This document shows positions 1 to 7,308 of a stretch of DNA of 28,008 nucleotides, piece after piece (position 1 is the stretch's first letter; each line of letters opens with the position of its first letter). The notes beneath the pieces are model-generated. The model ran no database searches and had not been told where the DNA came from. It saw only the letters and a list, made by a program, of their open reading frames with translations. The translations under genes and the position numbers were made by a program. Source of the DNA: LMUY01 sp964242925 (GTDB taxonomy: Bacteria; Pseudomonadota; Alphaproteobacteria; Acetobacterales; Acetobacteraceae); assembly GCA_964242925.1 (NCBI GenBank), contig CAXTBW010000055.1:1-28008 (forward strand), given 5' to 3'.

Positions 1-352
1 CCTGCAGCAGGCGGTAGACGATCAGCTGGCCGAGACTGGTGCTGGTGCCGCACAGAAACGACGCCACGGTGAACATGGCGATGCAGATCAGGAAGTAACG
101 CTTGCGGCCGATCAGCCGTCCGATGAAGCCCGAGATCGGCAGCACGATGCCGTTCGCCACCAGGTAGGAGGTCAGCGCCCAGGTGGCGTCGTCGTACGAG
201 GCGGACACCGAGCCGGCGATGTGCGGCAGGCTGACGTTCACGATGGTGGTGTCGATGATCTCCATGAACGCCGCCGAAGTGACCACGATTGCGATCAACC
301 AGGGGTTCGCGCGCGGTTTCCAGGCGGCGTCGGAGGCGTCGGTCCCGCTCAC
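1..352 (-). CDS. DHA2-family (EmrB/QacA-type) MFS efflux transporter, N-terminal part, cut by window edge
   Basis: This is the inner-membrane drug:proton antiporter partner of the HlyD adaptor just upstream. About 117 residues are visible. The first membrane segment carries the EmrB-type signature FMEIIDTTIVNVSLPHIAGS, followed by TWALTSYLVANGIVLPISGF and the loop GRLIGRKRYF, the DHA2 form of MFS motif A. The start is taken as GTG at 352, ten bases after the adaptor's TGA stop; an AGG lies close upstream, so the ribosome site is weak and the start is inferred. The two genes clearly form one transcript, as in emrAB. The rest of the protein lies beyond position 1. The family assignment is firm; the substrate cannot be told. 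Confidence 0.9.
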   Translation of the reverse strand, partial: MSGTDASDAAWKPRANPWLIAIVVTSAAFMEIIDTTIVNVSLPHIAGSVSASYDDATWALTSYLVANGIVLPISGFIGRLIGRKRYFLICIAMFTVASFLCGTSTSLGQLIVYRLLQ

Positions 353-362
353 GAGCCTGCGC

Positions 363-1583
363 TCAGGATGGGCACGACTTCAGCAGCACCGTCGGCACGA
401 CCGACAGGCCGAGCGGCAGCGGGCGCTGCGGGTCCATGCCGCGGTCGATGATCAGCTTAACCGGAACGCGCTGCACGATCTTGACGAAGTTCCCCGTCGC
501 GTTCTCCGGCGGGAACGCTGTGAAGCGGGAGCCGGAGCCGAGCTGGATGCTGTCCACGTGGCCGTCCAGCTTCAGCCCGGGATACGCGTCGATCTCGAAC
601 TTCACCTCCTGCCCGGCGCACATGCGGTTGAGCTGACTCTCCTTGAAGTTCGCGGTGACCCAGACCTCCGGGGTCACGATCGAGAAAATCGAGGCGCCGA
701 CTTGAAGGTAGTTGCCCACCTCGATGTTGCGCTTGGTGATCCAGCCGTCCTGCGGCGCCTTGATGACGGCGTAGGTCAGGTTCAGCTCCGCCTGGTCCAA
801 TTGGGCCTGCGCCTGCGACAGCTGGCCGCCGATCTGGCTGACGCTCTGGTCCGCGGTGCCGATGTTCTGCTTCACCGGCTCCGCCTGGTCCACGGCGGCC
901 TGCGCGGCGGTCACCTGGCCCTGCGCCAACTGCAGCTGAGCGGTGGACTGGTCGACGCTCTGCTGGGTGGTCGCCTCGCGCGCCACGCTGTGCTGGCGCT
1001 TGTAGTCGGTCTGCGCCTGGAACAGCTGCCCCTGCGCCTGCTGCAATTGTCCCTGCGCCTGCAACAGGCGCGCGGGGAAGTTCTTGCGGGCGATCTCGGC
1101 GTTCAGCTCGGCCGACGCCTGCTGCGCCTTCACCTGGACCAGGCTGGCGCGCGCCTGGTCGCGGGCGATGATGTAGTCGCGCGGGTCGATGCGGGCGAGC
1201 ACGTCGCCGGCCTTGACCTTCTGGTTGTCGTTGACCAGCAGCTCGACGACGTAGCCGGCGATCTTGGGCGAGATCGTCAGCGAGCGGCCGTCCGTATAGG
1301 CGTCGTCCGTGCTCTCCTGGTTTATCGTGGAGAAATAGTAGTAGGCGCCGCCGGCGATCGCCAGCACCACCACGATCCCGCCGATGATCTTGACCCAGGG
1401 CGAGGACTTCTTGGCGGTCTCCTCCTGCTTCTTATCGGCTTGCTTGTCGTCCTTGCCGTCGCCCTCCTTGCTGGACGATTTGGCTTCCTCGTCGTCTTTT
1501 TTGGGCGGCTGCGTGCGAGCCGGGGATTGCTCCTCGGCGGACGGCTCAGCGCGGGTGGCGGATTGTTCTTCGTCCAGGCTCAA
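363..1583 (-). CDS. HlyD/EmrA-family membrane fusion (periplasmic adaptor) protein
   Basis: A 406-residue adaptor that would link the DHA2 pump to an outer-membrane channel. It has a very charged, low-complexity cytoplasmic N-terminus (about residues 1-60, rich in K, E, D and S), one membrane anchor (about 65-86, with IIGGIVVVLAIAGGAYYYF), a lipoyl-like half (YVVELLVNDNQKVKAGDVLA), a long Gln/Ala-rich coiled-coil hairpin (about 150-265), the second lipoyl half (VIKAPQDGWITKRNIEVGNY) and a beta-barrel region. The first codon is TTG, supported by GGGGAG eight bases upstream; no better start exists before the upstream gene. A perfect palindrome lies about 29 bases upstream (see that entry), so the adaptor-pump pair probably has its own repressed promoter. 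EmrA-like function is inferred from the pairing with an EmrB-like pump. Confidence 0.93.
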   Translation of the reverse strand: MSLDEEQSATRAEPSAEEQSPARTQPPKKDDEEAKSSSKEGDGKDDKQADKKQEETAKKSSPWVKIIGGIVVVLAIAGGAYYYFSTINQESTDDAYTDGRSLTISPKIAGYVVELLVNDNQKVKAGDVLARIDPRDYIIARDQARASLVQVKAQQASAELNAEIARKNFPARLLQAQGQLQQAQGQLFQAQTDYKRQHSVAREATTQQSVDQSTAQLQLAQGQVTAAQAAVDQAEPVKQNIGTADQSVSQIGGQLSQAQAQLDQAELNLTYAVIKAPQDGWITKRNIEVGNYLQVGASIFSIVTPEVWVTANFKESQLNRMCAGQEVKFEIDAYPGLKLDGHVDSIQLGSGSRFTAFPPENATGNFVKIVQRVPVKLIIDRGMDPQRPLPLGLSVVPTVLLKSCPS

Positions 1584-1611
1584 GAGCCCAACTCCCCAGG
1601 TGGCAGGCGGC

Positions 1612-1625
1612 TGACCGATCGGTCA
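1612..1625. promoter_or_regulatory. Perfect 14-bp palindrome, TetR-type operator candidate
   Basis: The sequence TGACCGATCGGTCA equals its own reverse complement. It lies in the 55-base gap between the ABC exporter stop (1639) and the TTG start of the HlyD adaptor (1583). Operators of TetR/AcrR-family repressors of drug pumps often have this TGACCG..CGGTCA form (family knowledge). The place fits a repressor site over the promoter or early transcript of the adaptor-pump operon. No TetR gene is present in the window, so the regulator would be encoded elsewhere, perhaps beyond position 1. Confidence 0.6.
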
Positions 1626-1638
1626 TCGCATATCGGGC

Positions 1639-3405
1639 TCAGCCCGCAAAGGCCTGCGTGCGCACCAACCGGGCATACAGCCCGTCCCGGGTCATCAGTT
1701 CGGCGTGCGTGCCCTGCTCCACAGCGGCCCCGTCGGCCATGGCGACCACCAGGTCGGCGTCGCGCACTGTGGAAAGGCGATGCGCCACCACGATGGTCGT
1801 GCGGTCGCGGCGGAGCCGGGCCAGCGCCTCCTGCACCGCAGCCTCGCTCTGCGCGTCGAGCGCGGATGTCGCCTCGTCCAGCAGCAGGATGCGGGGGTGG
1901 CGCAGCAGGGCGCGGGCCAGCGCCACCCGCTGCCGCTGGCCGCCGGACAGGCGCCCGCCGCCGGTGCCGACGCGCATGGCGAAGCCGCCGGGCAGCTCGG
2001 CGATGAAGTCTCCCGCCGCGGCGGCTTCGGCAGCGGCGGCGACCTCCTCCTGACTGGCGCCGGGCCGGCCGAGCGCGATGTTGGCCCCCACGGAATCGTC
2101 GAACAGCAGCGTGTCCTGGCCGACGTAGGCGATCGCGTCGCGCAGGCTGTCGAGCGTCACGCCGCAGATCTCGGCGCCGTCGATGGTGATGCGCCCGCCG
2201 GTCGCGTCGTGCAGCCGCGGGATCAGCGACAGCGCGGTGGACTTGCCCGCGCCGGACGCGCCGACCAGCGCCACGGTGGCGCCGGGCTCGGCGATGAACG
2301 ACAGGCCGCGCAGCCCGTCCCGCCCATCCGGGTAGGTGAACCGCACCGCCTCGAACACCACCCGGCCGCTGCCCGGCGGCAACGGCGCCGCCCCCAGCCG
2401 CTCGACGATGGCGGTCGGCTCGTCGATGACGGAGAACACCCGCGCCAGCCCGGCCAGCCCCTCCTGCACCGCCGCGTTCAGCGAACCGAGCGCCCGCAGC
2501 GGCTGGGACGCGATCAGCAGGGCGGCGACGAACCCGGTGAAGTTGCCGACCGTGCCGGCGCCGGTGGCCGCGCGCCAACCGGCGAAGCCCATCACGGCGG
2601 CCACCGCGGCGCCCCCCAGCACCTCCAGCAGCGGGTCCACCGCCGAGCGGGTGCGCGTCATCCGCAGCAGGGCGCGGTTCAGCAGGCCGAACGCCGCGTT
2701 GGCGCGCGCCGTCTCCACCGCTTCCAGCCGGTAGGCGCGCACGGTGCGGGCCTGCGCGAAGCTCTCGGTCAGCAGAGTGGCCGTCTCGCCCATTTGCTCC
2801 TGCATGCCGCCCGACACGCGGCGGATGCGCTTGCCGATGCGTTGGATGGGCAGCGCCGCCAGCGGGTAGAGGCAGGCGGCGATCAGGCTCAGCACCCAGT
2901 CCAGCCACAGCATCGAGGCGATCAGCCCGGCCACGGTGATGGCGTTGGCGACCCCGCCGACCGCGCGGGTCAGCGCCTCGCGGATGATGGCGGCGTCCGT
3001 GGTGAAGCGTGCGGCCAGTTGCGCCGGCGCCTCGCGCTCGACCCGGGCCAGGTCGGCGCTGGTGAGGTGGGCGAACATGCGGACCTGCAACTCGCGGATG
3101 GAGCGCAGCACCAGGCTCTGCGTCATCACCGTCTGGCCGTAGGTGGTGGCGGCCTTCAGCGCGGTGATCACGACGACCAGGGCGGGGACCTGGTACAGGA
3201 TGCGGACGTCGCGGGCGGCGAACATCGAGAACGCGCGGTCGATCACCACCGGGTAAAGCGCGGTCAACCCGGCCATCGCGGCAGTCAGCACGAGGATGGT
3301 GAGCAGCCGGCCGCGGTGCCGCCGCAGGTGCTCGCGCCATAGCCGGCCGAGCAGGGCTCGGGTGCTGGGTTCGGCCAGCAGCGCGCGCGGTGTGGTCGCA
3401 TCCAT
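1639..3405 (-). CDS. ABC-type exporter, fused permease-ATPase (MsbA-like half-transporter)
   Basis: A 588-residue half-transporter that would act as a homodimer exporting a lipid, peptide or drug. Residues of about 20-310 form the six-helix exporter domain (LLTILVLTAAMAGLTALYPV and others). The ATPase domain has Walker A GASGAGKST (about 381-389), Q-loop YVGQDTLLF, signature LSGGQRQ (about 486-492), Walker B ILLLDEATS with Asp/Glu near 510, and the switch His in VVAHRLS. All catalytic residues are present. The start is ATG 3405; an adjacent GTG at 3408 is equally possible. It begins about a dozen bases after the cca stop, so it is probably co-transcribed with cca. The N-terminus RALLGRLWREHLRRHRGRLL resembles MsbA-type lipid exporters, but no substrate can be assigned. 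Confidence 0.92.
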   Translation of the reverse strand: MDATTPRALLAEPSTRALLGRLWREHLRRHRGRLLTILVLTAAMAGLTALYPVVIDRAFSMFAARDVRILYQVPALVVVITALKAATTYGQTVMTQSLVLRSIRELQVRMFAHLTSADLARVEREAPAQLAARFTTDAAIIREALTRAVGGVANAITVAGLIASMLWLDWVLSLIAACLYPLAALPIQRIGKRIRRVSGGMQEQMGETATLLTESFAQARTVRAYRLEAVETARANAAFGLLNRALLRMTRTRSAVDPLLEVLGGAAVAAVMGFAGWRAATGAGTVGNFTGFVAALLIASQPLRALGSLNAAVQEGLAGLARVFSVIDEPTAIVERLGAAPLPPGSGRVVFEAVRFTYPDGRDGLRGLSFIAEPGATVALVGASGAGKSTALSLIPRLHDATGGRITIDGAEICGVTLDSLRDAIAYVGQDTLLFDDSVGANIALGRPGASQEEVAAAAEAAAAGDFIAELPGGFAMRVGTGGGRLSGGQRQRVALARALLRHPRILLLDEATSALDAQSEAAVQEALARLRRDRTTIVVAHRLSTVRDADLVVAMADGAAVEQGTHAELMTRDGLYARLVRTQAFAG

Positions 3406-3417
3406 CACCGGGCTGTA

Positions 3418-4545
3418 TCAGTCCGCCGTCAGCCTCGCCAGTTCGGCCCGGCATTCGGCAGGGCTGGCGGTGCAACCCGCGGCCAGCCACCAGGCCCGCA
3501 CGGCGCGCAACAGGGCGCCCACCGCCGGCCCGGGGGCGACGCCGATGGCCAGGGCGTCGCGTCCCTCCAGCGGGAACACCGGGCGCGGGATGGCGCGCAG
3601 GCGGTCGCGAATCGCCTCGGGTTGGCGGGCCAGCAGGGAGCGGCCGATCAGGATGTCGGGGTCGGTGTCGGCCAGTTCGCGGCGCAGGTCGGCGTCATCG
3701 CCATGCGGGGGCGGGCCGCCGAGCGCCGTCAGCCGCTCGGCTTCGGCGGCGGACAGCCGCAGGCGCGCGGCGAACGCGGCGCGGTCGCCGATCAGCAGGG
3801 CGGCGGCGCGCAGGACCGGGTCGGGGGGCAGGCCGGCAACGCGGCCGGGGTCGGCGCCCTCGGGAATAACGGCGGAGAGCACGCCGGTCTCGGCCATGAG
3901 GCGCAGCGCGGCCGTGGGGTCTGGGGCTTCCAGGATGCGTTTCAGCTCGCTCCAGACGCGTTCCACGGAGAGCCGGGCGATGCCGGTTGTGGCCGCGGCG
4001 ATAGCGGCGATGGCGGCCGGGTCGGGGGCGCCTGTACCGTAGCGGGCCTGGAAACGGAAGAAGCGGAGGATGCGGAGGTAGTCCTCGGCAACGCGGGCGG
4101 GCGCGTCGCCGACGAAGCGGACGCGGCCTCCGCGCAGGTCGGCGGCGCCGTCGAAGTAGTCGTGCAGGCGGCCGTCGGCGTCGAGCGACATGGCGTTGAT
4201 GGTGAAGTCGCGGCGGGCGGCGTCCTCCCGCCAATCGGTGGTCCAGGCGGTTTCGGCGTGGCGGCCGTCGGTCACGACGTCGCGGCGCAGGGTGGTGATC
4301 TCGTAGGGACGGCCGTCCAGCAGCGCGGTGACGGTGCCGTGGGCGATGCCGGTGGGGATGGCGCGGATGCCTGCCGTGGTGAGGGCGGCGGCGACCGACT
4401 CCGGGGGGAGCGGGGTGGCCAGGTCGATGTCGGCGGGGGGTCGGCCGGCCAAGGCGTCCCGCACGCAGCCGCCGACGAGGCGGGCGCCGGGGAGGACGGC
4501 CATCAGGCGTTGGATGGCGGGGGTGGCGAGCAGGTCCGCCGTCAT
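3418..4545 (-). CDS. cca: CCA tRNA nucleotidyltransferase (poly(A) polymerase family)
   Basis: Adds or repairs the 3'-terminal CCA of tRNAs using CTP and ATP. The class II nucleotidyltransferase head is clear: LVGGCVRDALAGRPPADIDL near residue 20-40, with the metal-binding DID pair, followed by the ERVWSELKRIL motif of the RNA-binding neck domain. Length is 375 residues from ATG 4545, normal for the alphaproteobacterial form, which lacks an HD domain. An open frame extends upstream to 4608, but those residues translate an intergenic palindromic repeat and are rejected. The ribosome site GGAGAGG lies eight bases before ATG 4545 and sits inside a repeat hairpin (see separate entry). Poly(A) polymerase activity is a less likely alternative. 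Confidence 0.93.
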   Translation of the reverse strand: MTADLLATPAIQRLMAVLPGARLVGGCVRDALAGRPPADIDLATPLPPESVAAALTTAGIRAIPTGIAHGTVTALLDGRPYEITTLRRDVVTDGRHAETAWTTDWREDAARRDFTINAMSLDADGRLHDYFDGAADLRGGRVRFVGDAPARVAEDYLRILRFFRFQARYGTGAPDPAAIAAIAAATTGIARLSVERVWSELKRILEAPDPTAALRLMAETGVLSAVIPEGADPGRVAGLPPDPVLRAAALLIGDRAAFAARLRLSAAEAERLTALGGPPPHGDDADLRRELADTDPDILIGRSLLARQPEAIRDRLRAIPRPVFPLEGRDALAIGVAPGPAVGALLRAVRAWWLAAGCTASPAECRAELARLTAD

Positions 4546-4553
4546 CGGGAAGA

Positions 4554-4575
4554 CCTCTCCCGCTGGCGGGAGAGG
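4554..4575 (-). repeat. Palindromic repeat copy A (hairpin 10-bp stem) carrying the cca ribosome binding site
   Basis: Perfect inverted repeat: CCTCTCCCGC, a two-base loop, GCGGGAGAGG. With flanking CCCTCGCCC-like sequence to about 4592 on the minus strand it matches the CCCTC.CCC...CTCTCCCGC...GCGGGAGAGG type of short intergenic repeat scattered through many proteobacterial genomes (family knowledge). It is oriented opposite to copy B. In the cca mRNA the 3' arm supplies GGAGAGG, eight bases before the start codon. Confidence 0.8.
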
Positions 4576-4618
4576 AATGGGCGAGGGTGGCGGCGCCCGT
4601 TGGACCACCGGTGCGGCC

Positions 4619-4654
4619 CCCTCACCCCGACCCTCTCCCGCGGGCGGGAGAGGG
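4619..4654 (+). repeat. Palindromic repeat copy B (hairpin 11-bp stem), inverted partner of copy A
   Basis: CCCTCACCCCGA followed by a perfect hairpin: CCCTCTCCCGC at 4631-4641, a two-base loop, GCGGGAGAGGG at 4644-4654. It is the same element as copy A in the opposite orientation, so the pair forms a larger cruciform-capable unit filling the 128-base gap between the DUF6111 gene and cca. Confidence 0.8.
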
Positions 4655-4673
4655 AGCGGGAAGCAGGCGTGTT

Positions 4674-4916
4674 CTAGCGGGCGCCGTGGCCTTCGACGAG
4701 CGCGCCGTCTTTGACCTGGGCGGGGACGTAGCGTTCATGGGGGCTCAGGCTCTCCGTCTCGCTGGACCAGAATAGCGAGGCGGCCACCGCCAGCTCCGCA
4801 ACCGCGATGGCCAGGACGATGCGCCGGCTGGGCAGCCGATGGAACACCACGCCATACAGCAACGCGGCCAGCAGCACGGGGGCGATAGCGAAGAAGGCCT
4901 CCCCGAACCGCAGCAT
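4674..4916 (-). CDS. Small membrane protein, DUF6111-like
   Basis: An 80-residue protein with two predicted membrane segments (about residues 8-25, with IAPVLLAALLYGVVF, and 33-50, with IVLAIAVAELAVAASLFW) and a polar tail containing SLSPHERYVPA. Its start ATG 4916 overlaps the TGA stop of the Nudix gene in an ATGA junction, showing translational coupling. Its size, membrane pattern and position between a CoA-pyrophosphatase-type Nudix gene and cca match the uncharacterised DUF6111 family of Rhodospirillales, as I recall it. Function is unknown. The stop codon is followed by the palindromic repeat pair. Confidence 0.8.
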   Translation of the reverse strand: MLRFGEAFFAIAPVLLAALLYGVVFHRLPSRRIVLAIAVAELAVAASLFWSSETESLSPHERYVPAQVKDGALVEGHGAR

Positions 4917-5536
4917 CAGGCGGCAGCCGCAGCGCGCAGCCGATGGGCGAGGTGGACGAGGATGGCCGCCGTGGCGCCCCAGATGTAATGCCGCGTGTGC
5001 GGCCAGACCCAGAACTCGCGGTCCCGGCCCTTCCATCGCGTTCGACGCAGCTCGGGCGCGTTGGGGTCGAGCAGGACCGACAGCGGCAACTCGAACACCT
5101 CCTCCACCTCGGCGGCGGAGGGCACGGGGACGAACCCGGGGGCCAGCAGGCCGATGATGGGAGTGATGCGGAAGCCGCTGCCGGTGGAATAGTCTGGCAA
5201 CTGGCCGGTGACCTCGACCAGATCGGCGGGCAGGCCGACCTCCTCCCGCGCTTCGCGCAGGGCCGCGGTCAGCGCGTCCTCGCCGGGGTCGATGCGGCCG
5301 CCGGGGAAGGCGACCTGGCCGGCGTGGGACGACAGCGTGCCGGTCCGCTTGGTGAGCAGGATGCCGGGCTCGGGGCCGTGGATGATCGGCACCAGCACCG
5401 CGGCGGCCACCAGCCGGCTGAGATCCAAATCCTCCAGGGTGTCGCTGCGGGTCGGGGCGGCGAGCGCGTCGGCCGCGAACTCGGGCACGGTGCCGTCCCG
5501 GCCCGACAAGCGGGCGCGCAGTTCGGCTACGTCCAA
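4916..5536 (-). CDS. Nudix hydrolase, CoA pyrophosphatase (NudL/UPF0035) type
   Basis: A 206-residue protein predicted to cleave coenzyme A or its derivatives to phosphopantetheine and 3',5'-ADP. The Nudix box is complete at residues 79-102 (GGRIDPGED then REAREEVGL, with all catalytic Glu present). It is preceded by LTKRTGTLSSHAGQVAFPGG, the UPF0035 motif that marks the CoA-pyrophosphatase subgroup. The start is TTG 5536, with GAGG about nine bases upstream. The preceding DUF1285 gene is in the same reading frame and ends only three bases earlier, at a TAG. The downstream gene overlaps its stop. The subgroup is fairly sure; the exact substrate is inferred. Confidence 0.92.
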   Translation of the reverse strand: MDVAELRARLSGRDGTVPEFAADALAAPTRSDTLEDLDLSRLVAAAVLVPIIHGPEPGILLTKRTGTLSSHAGQVAFPGGRIDPGEDALTAALREAREEVGLPADLVEVTGQLPDYSTGSGFRITPIIGLLAPGFVPVPSAAEVEEVFELPLSVLLDPNAPELRRTRWKGRDREFWVWPHTRHYIWGATAAILVHLAHRLRAAAAA

Positions 5537-5539
5537 ACG

Positions 5540-6247
5540 CTAATCCTCGCCGGTGGGGAGGTCGCCCAGGGAGAAGAACTGCCCGCAGCTCCAAACGCCC
5601 AGCACGTCGCGACAGCGGATTTTGCCCGGCACGGCCAGCGCGACCAGTTCGTAGTAGACGGCGCGGCCGATGCGGGCCTCCAGCGGCGCCGCGCCGACGC
5701 CATCGCGCACGTGCAGGTAGGGGGTCGGCTCGCAGGTCAGCAAGTCGTGCGCGATGCGGATCGGGTGGTCCGGCCCGGCAGTGACGATCTGGTCCACGTT
5801 GGTGCGGAAGGTCAGCACCTGGTCGCGGGCATCGCCGGTCCAGCCCAGTTCAACGGCCACCCAGGGGGAGTCCTCCACTTGGATGCGACCACGCTCGGCT
5901 GGGGTCTCGAGCCAGAACGAGCTGTCCGCCTCCCGCTTGAGCACGCCGGAGAACAGGCACACCATCTCCTTGCGGTTGATCGGCGTGCCTCGATACAGCC
6001 AAGTCCCATCGCGCTTGACGAGAAATGGCAGGTCGCCGCACTCGACGCGCTCACGACGGGGCCGTGCGGCGCCAAGCGTGATGGCGGGGCTGCAGGCGGC
6101 TAAATCCGGTGCGACGGAACTTCCGTCATGGGGTGCACGCGGGCCGCCAGTGCGGCCGAAGGAACCCCCAGTGTCGAGCGCGGCGTCGTTCACAACTCGT
6201 TCCAAACCCCCGCCGATGCTTCCACTACAGTCGGATATAGGTAGCAT
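5540..6247 (-). CDS. DUF1285 family protein
   Basis: A cytoplasmic protein of unknown function. The conserved domain begins about 70 residues after the chosen start, at ERVECGDLPFLVKRDGTWLY, and continues with WLETPAERGRIQVEDSPWVA, FRTNVDQIVTAGPDHPIRI and PYLHVRDG, all typical of DUF1285. The start is uncertain: ATG 6247 is given (235 residues), but ATG 6277 and GTG 6193 are in frame. A TATATC box with TTTCAT 18 bases upstream, near 6234-6263, would suit the GTG 6193 start. The N-terminal part looks poorly conserved. It heads the minus-strand run with the Nudix, DUF6111 and cca genes and is divergent from moxR. Confidence 0.83.
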   Translation of the reverse strand: MLPISDCSGSIGGGLERVVNDAALDTGGSFGRTGGPRAPHDGSSVAPDLAACSPAITLGAARPRRERVECGDLPFLVKRDGTWLYRGTPINRKEMVCLFSGVLKREADSSFWLETPAERGRIQVEDSPWVAVELGWTGDARDQVLTFRTNVDQIVTAGPDHPIRIAHDLLTCEPTPYLHVRDGVGAAPLEARIGRAVYYELVALAVPGKIRCRDVLGVWSCGQFFSLGDLPTGED

Positions 6248-6306
6248 CCCCCTGACGATGAAAGACCCGACCGCCATATCGGCGTAGGCCTTCGAGGGGT
6301 TTGTGC

Positions 6307-7308
6307 ATGTCGGTCACAGTTGGCGACACGTTGGACGGCACGGCGCTGGTGGCGGAGGTGGAGGCGCTTGGCGCGCGGGCCGCCGCGGCGCGGGCCGAGG
6401 TGGGCCGGGTGATCTTTGGCCAGGACGAAGTGGTGGATCAGGTGCTGGTCTGCTTGCTGTCCGGCGGCCACGTGCTGCTGGTGGGCGTGCCCGGCCTGGG
6501 CAAGACGCTGCTGGTGGAGACGCTCGGCACGGTGCTCGGCCTGACGCCGAAGCGGGTGCAGTTCACGCCGGACCTGATGCCGGCCGACATCACCGGGTCG
6601 GAGGTGTTGGACGAGGATGCCGGGCGGCGCTCGTTCCGCTTCGTGCCGGGGCCGGTGTTCTGCCAGTTGCTGATGGCCGACGAGATCAACCGCGCCAGCC
6701 CGCGCACTCAGTCCGCGCTGCTGCAGGCGATGGCGGAGGGCAAGGTCGCGGTCGCGGGCCACGACCACCCGCTGCCCCGGCCGTTCCACGTGTTGGCGAC
6801 GCAGAACCCGATCGAGCAGGAAGGCACGTATCCGCTGCCGGAGGCGCAGTTGGACCGGTTCTTGCTACAAGTGGACGTGCCCTACCCCGACCTGGCCAAC
6901 GAGCGCGCGATGCTGCTGGCGACGACCGGCTCGCAGATGGCCCGCGCGAACCCGGTGCTGACCGGGGACGAGCTGCTGGCCGCGCAGGCGCTGATCCGCC
7001 GCGTTCCGGTGGGCGACAGCGTGGTGGACGCGATCCTAACCCTGGTGCGCGGCGCGCGTCCTGACACGGCGGCGGACGACACGGTGCGCCAGCATGTCGC
7101 GTGGGGGCCGGGTCCGCGCGCGGCGCAAGCGCTGATGCTCGCGACGCGGGCGCGCGCCTTGCTCGACGGCAGGCTGTCGCCCTCGCTGGACGACGTGGCC
7201 GCTCTGGCGCACCCGGTGCTGCGGCATCGCATGGCGCTCAACTTCTCCGCCCGCGCCGAGGGGGTGGAACTGCGCGAGGTGATAGCCGGCCTGGTCCGCC
7301 GGCTTTGA
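6307..7308 (+). CDS. MoxR-family AAA+ ATPase
   Basis: A 333-residue cytoplasmic AAA+ ATPase of the MoxR type, thought to act as a chaperone for assembly or activation of partner proteins carrying VWA or DUF58 domains. Walker A GVPGLGKT is at 60-67, Walker B LLMADEINRA at 121-130, the sensor region VLATQNPIEQEGTYPLPEAQ at about 160, followed by LDRFL and the C-terminal lid. All ATPase motifs are intact. The start is ATG 6307, with GAGGGG seven bases upstream; a TTG two codons earlier is not needed. It is the first gene of a plus-strand cluster, and its stop overlaps the next gene by four bases. The protein that it remodels is unknown. Confidence 0.95.
   Translation: MSVTVGDTLDGTALVAEVEALGARAAAARAEVGRVIFGQDEVVDQVLVCLLSGGHVLLVGVPGLGKTLLVETLGTVLGLTPKRVQFTPDLMPADITGSEVLDEDAGRRSFRFVPGPVFCQLLMADEINRASPRTQSALLQAMAEGKVAVAGHDHPLPRPFHVLATQNPIEQEGTYPLPEAQLDRFLLQVDVPYPDLANERAMLLATTGSQMARANPVLTGDELLAAQALIRRVPVGDSVVDAILTLVRGARPDTAADDTVRQHVAWGPGPRAAQALMLATRARALLDGRLSPSLDDVAALAHPVLRHRMALNFSARAEGVELREVIAGLVRRL

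Noticed and set aside
1580..3490. Long open frames on both strands over the ABC exporter gene
   Set aside because: They are Arg/Pro/Gly/Ala-rich products of high GC content in the wrong frames, with no domain motifs, while the exporter frame has a complete ATPase.
4546..4608. N-terminal extension of the CCA-adding enzyme
   Set aside because: It translates the palindromic repeat (the PLPPAGE-type artefact); ATG 4545 has a good ribosome site and gives the normal family length.
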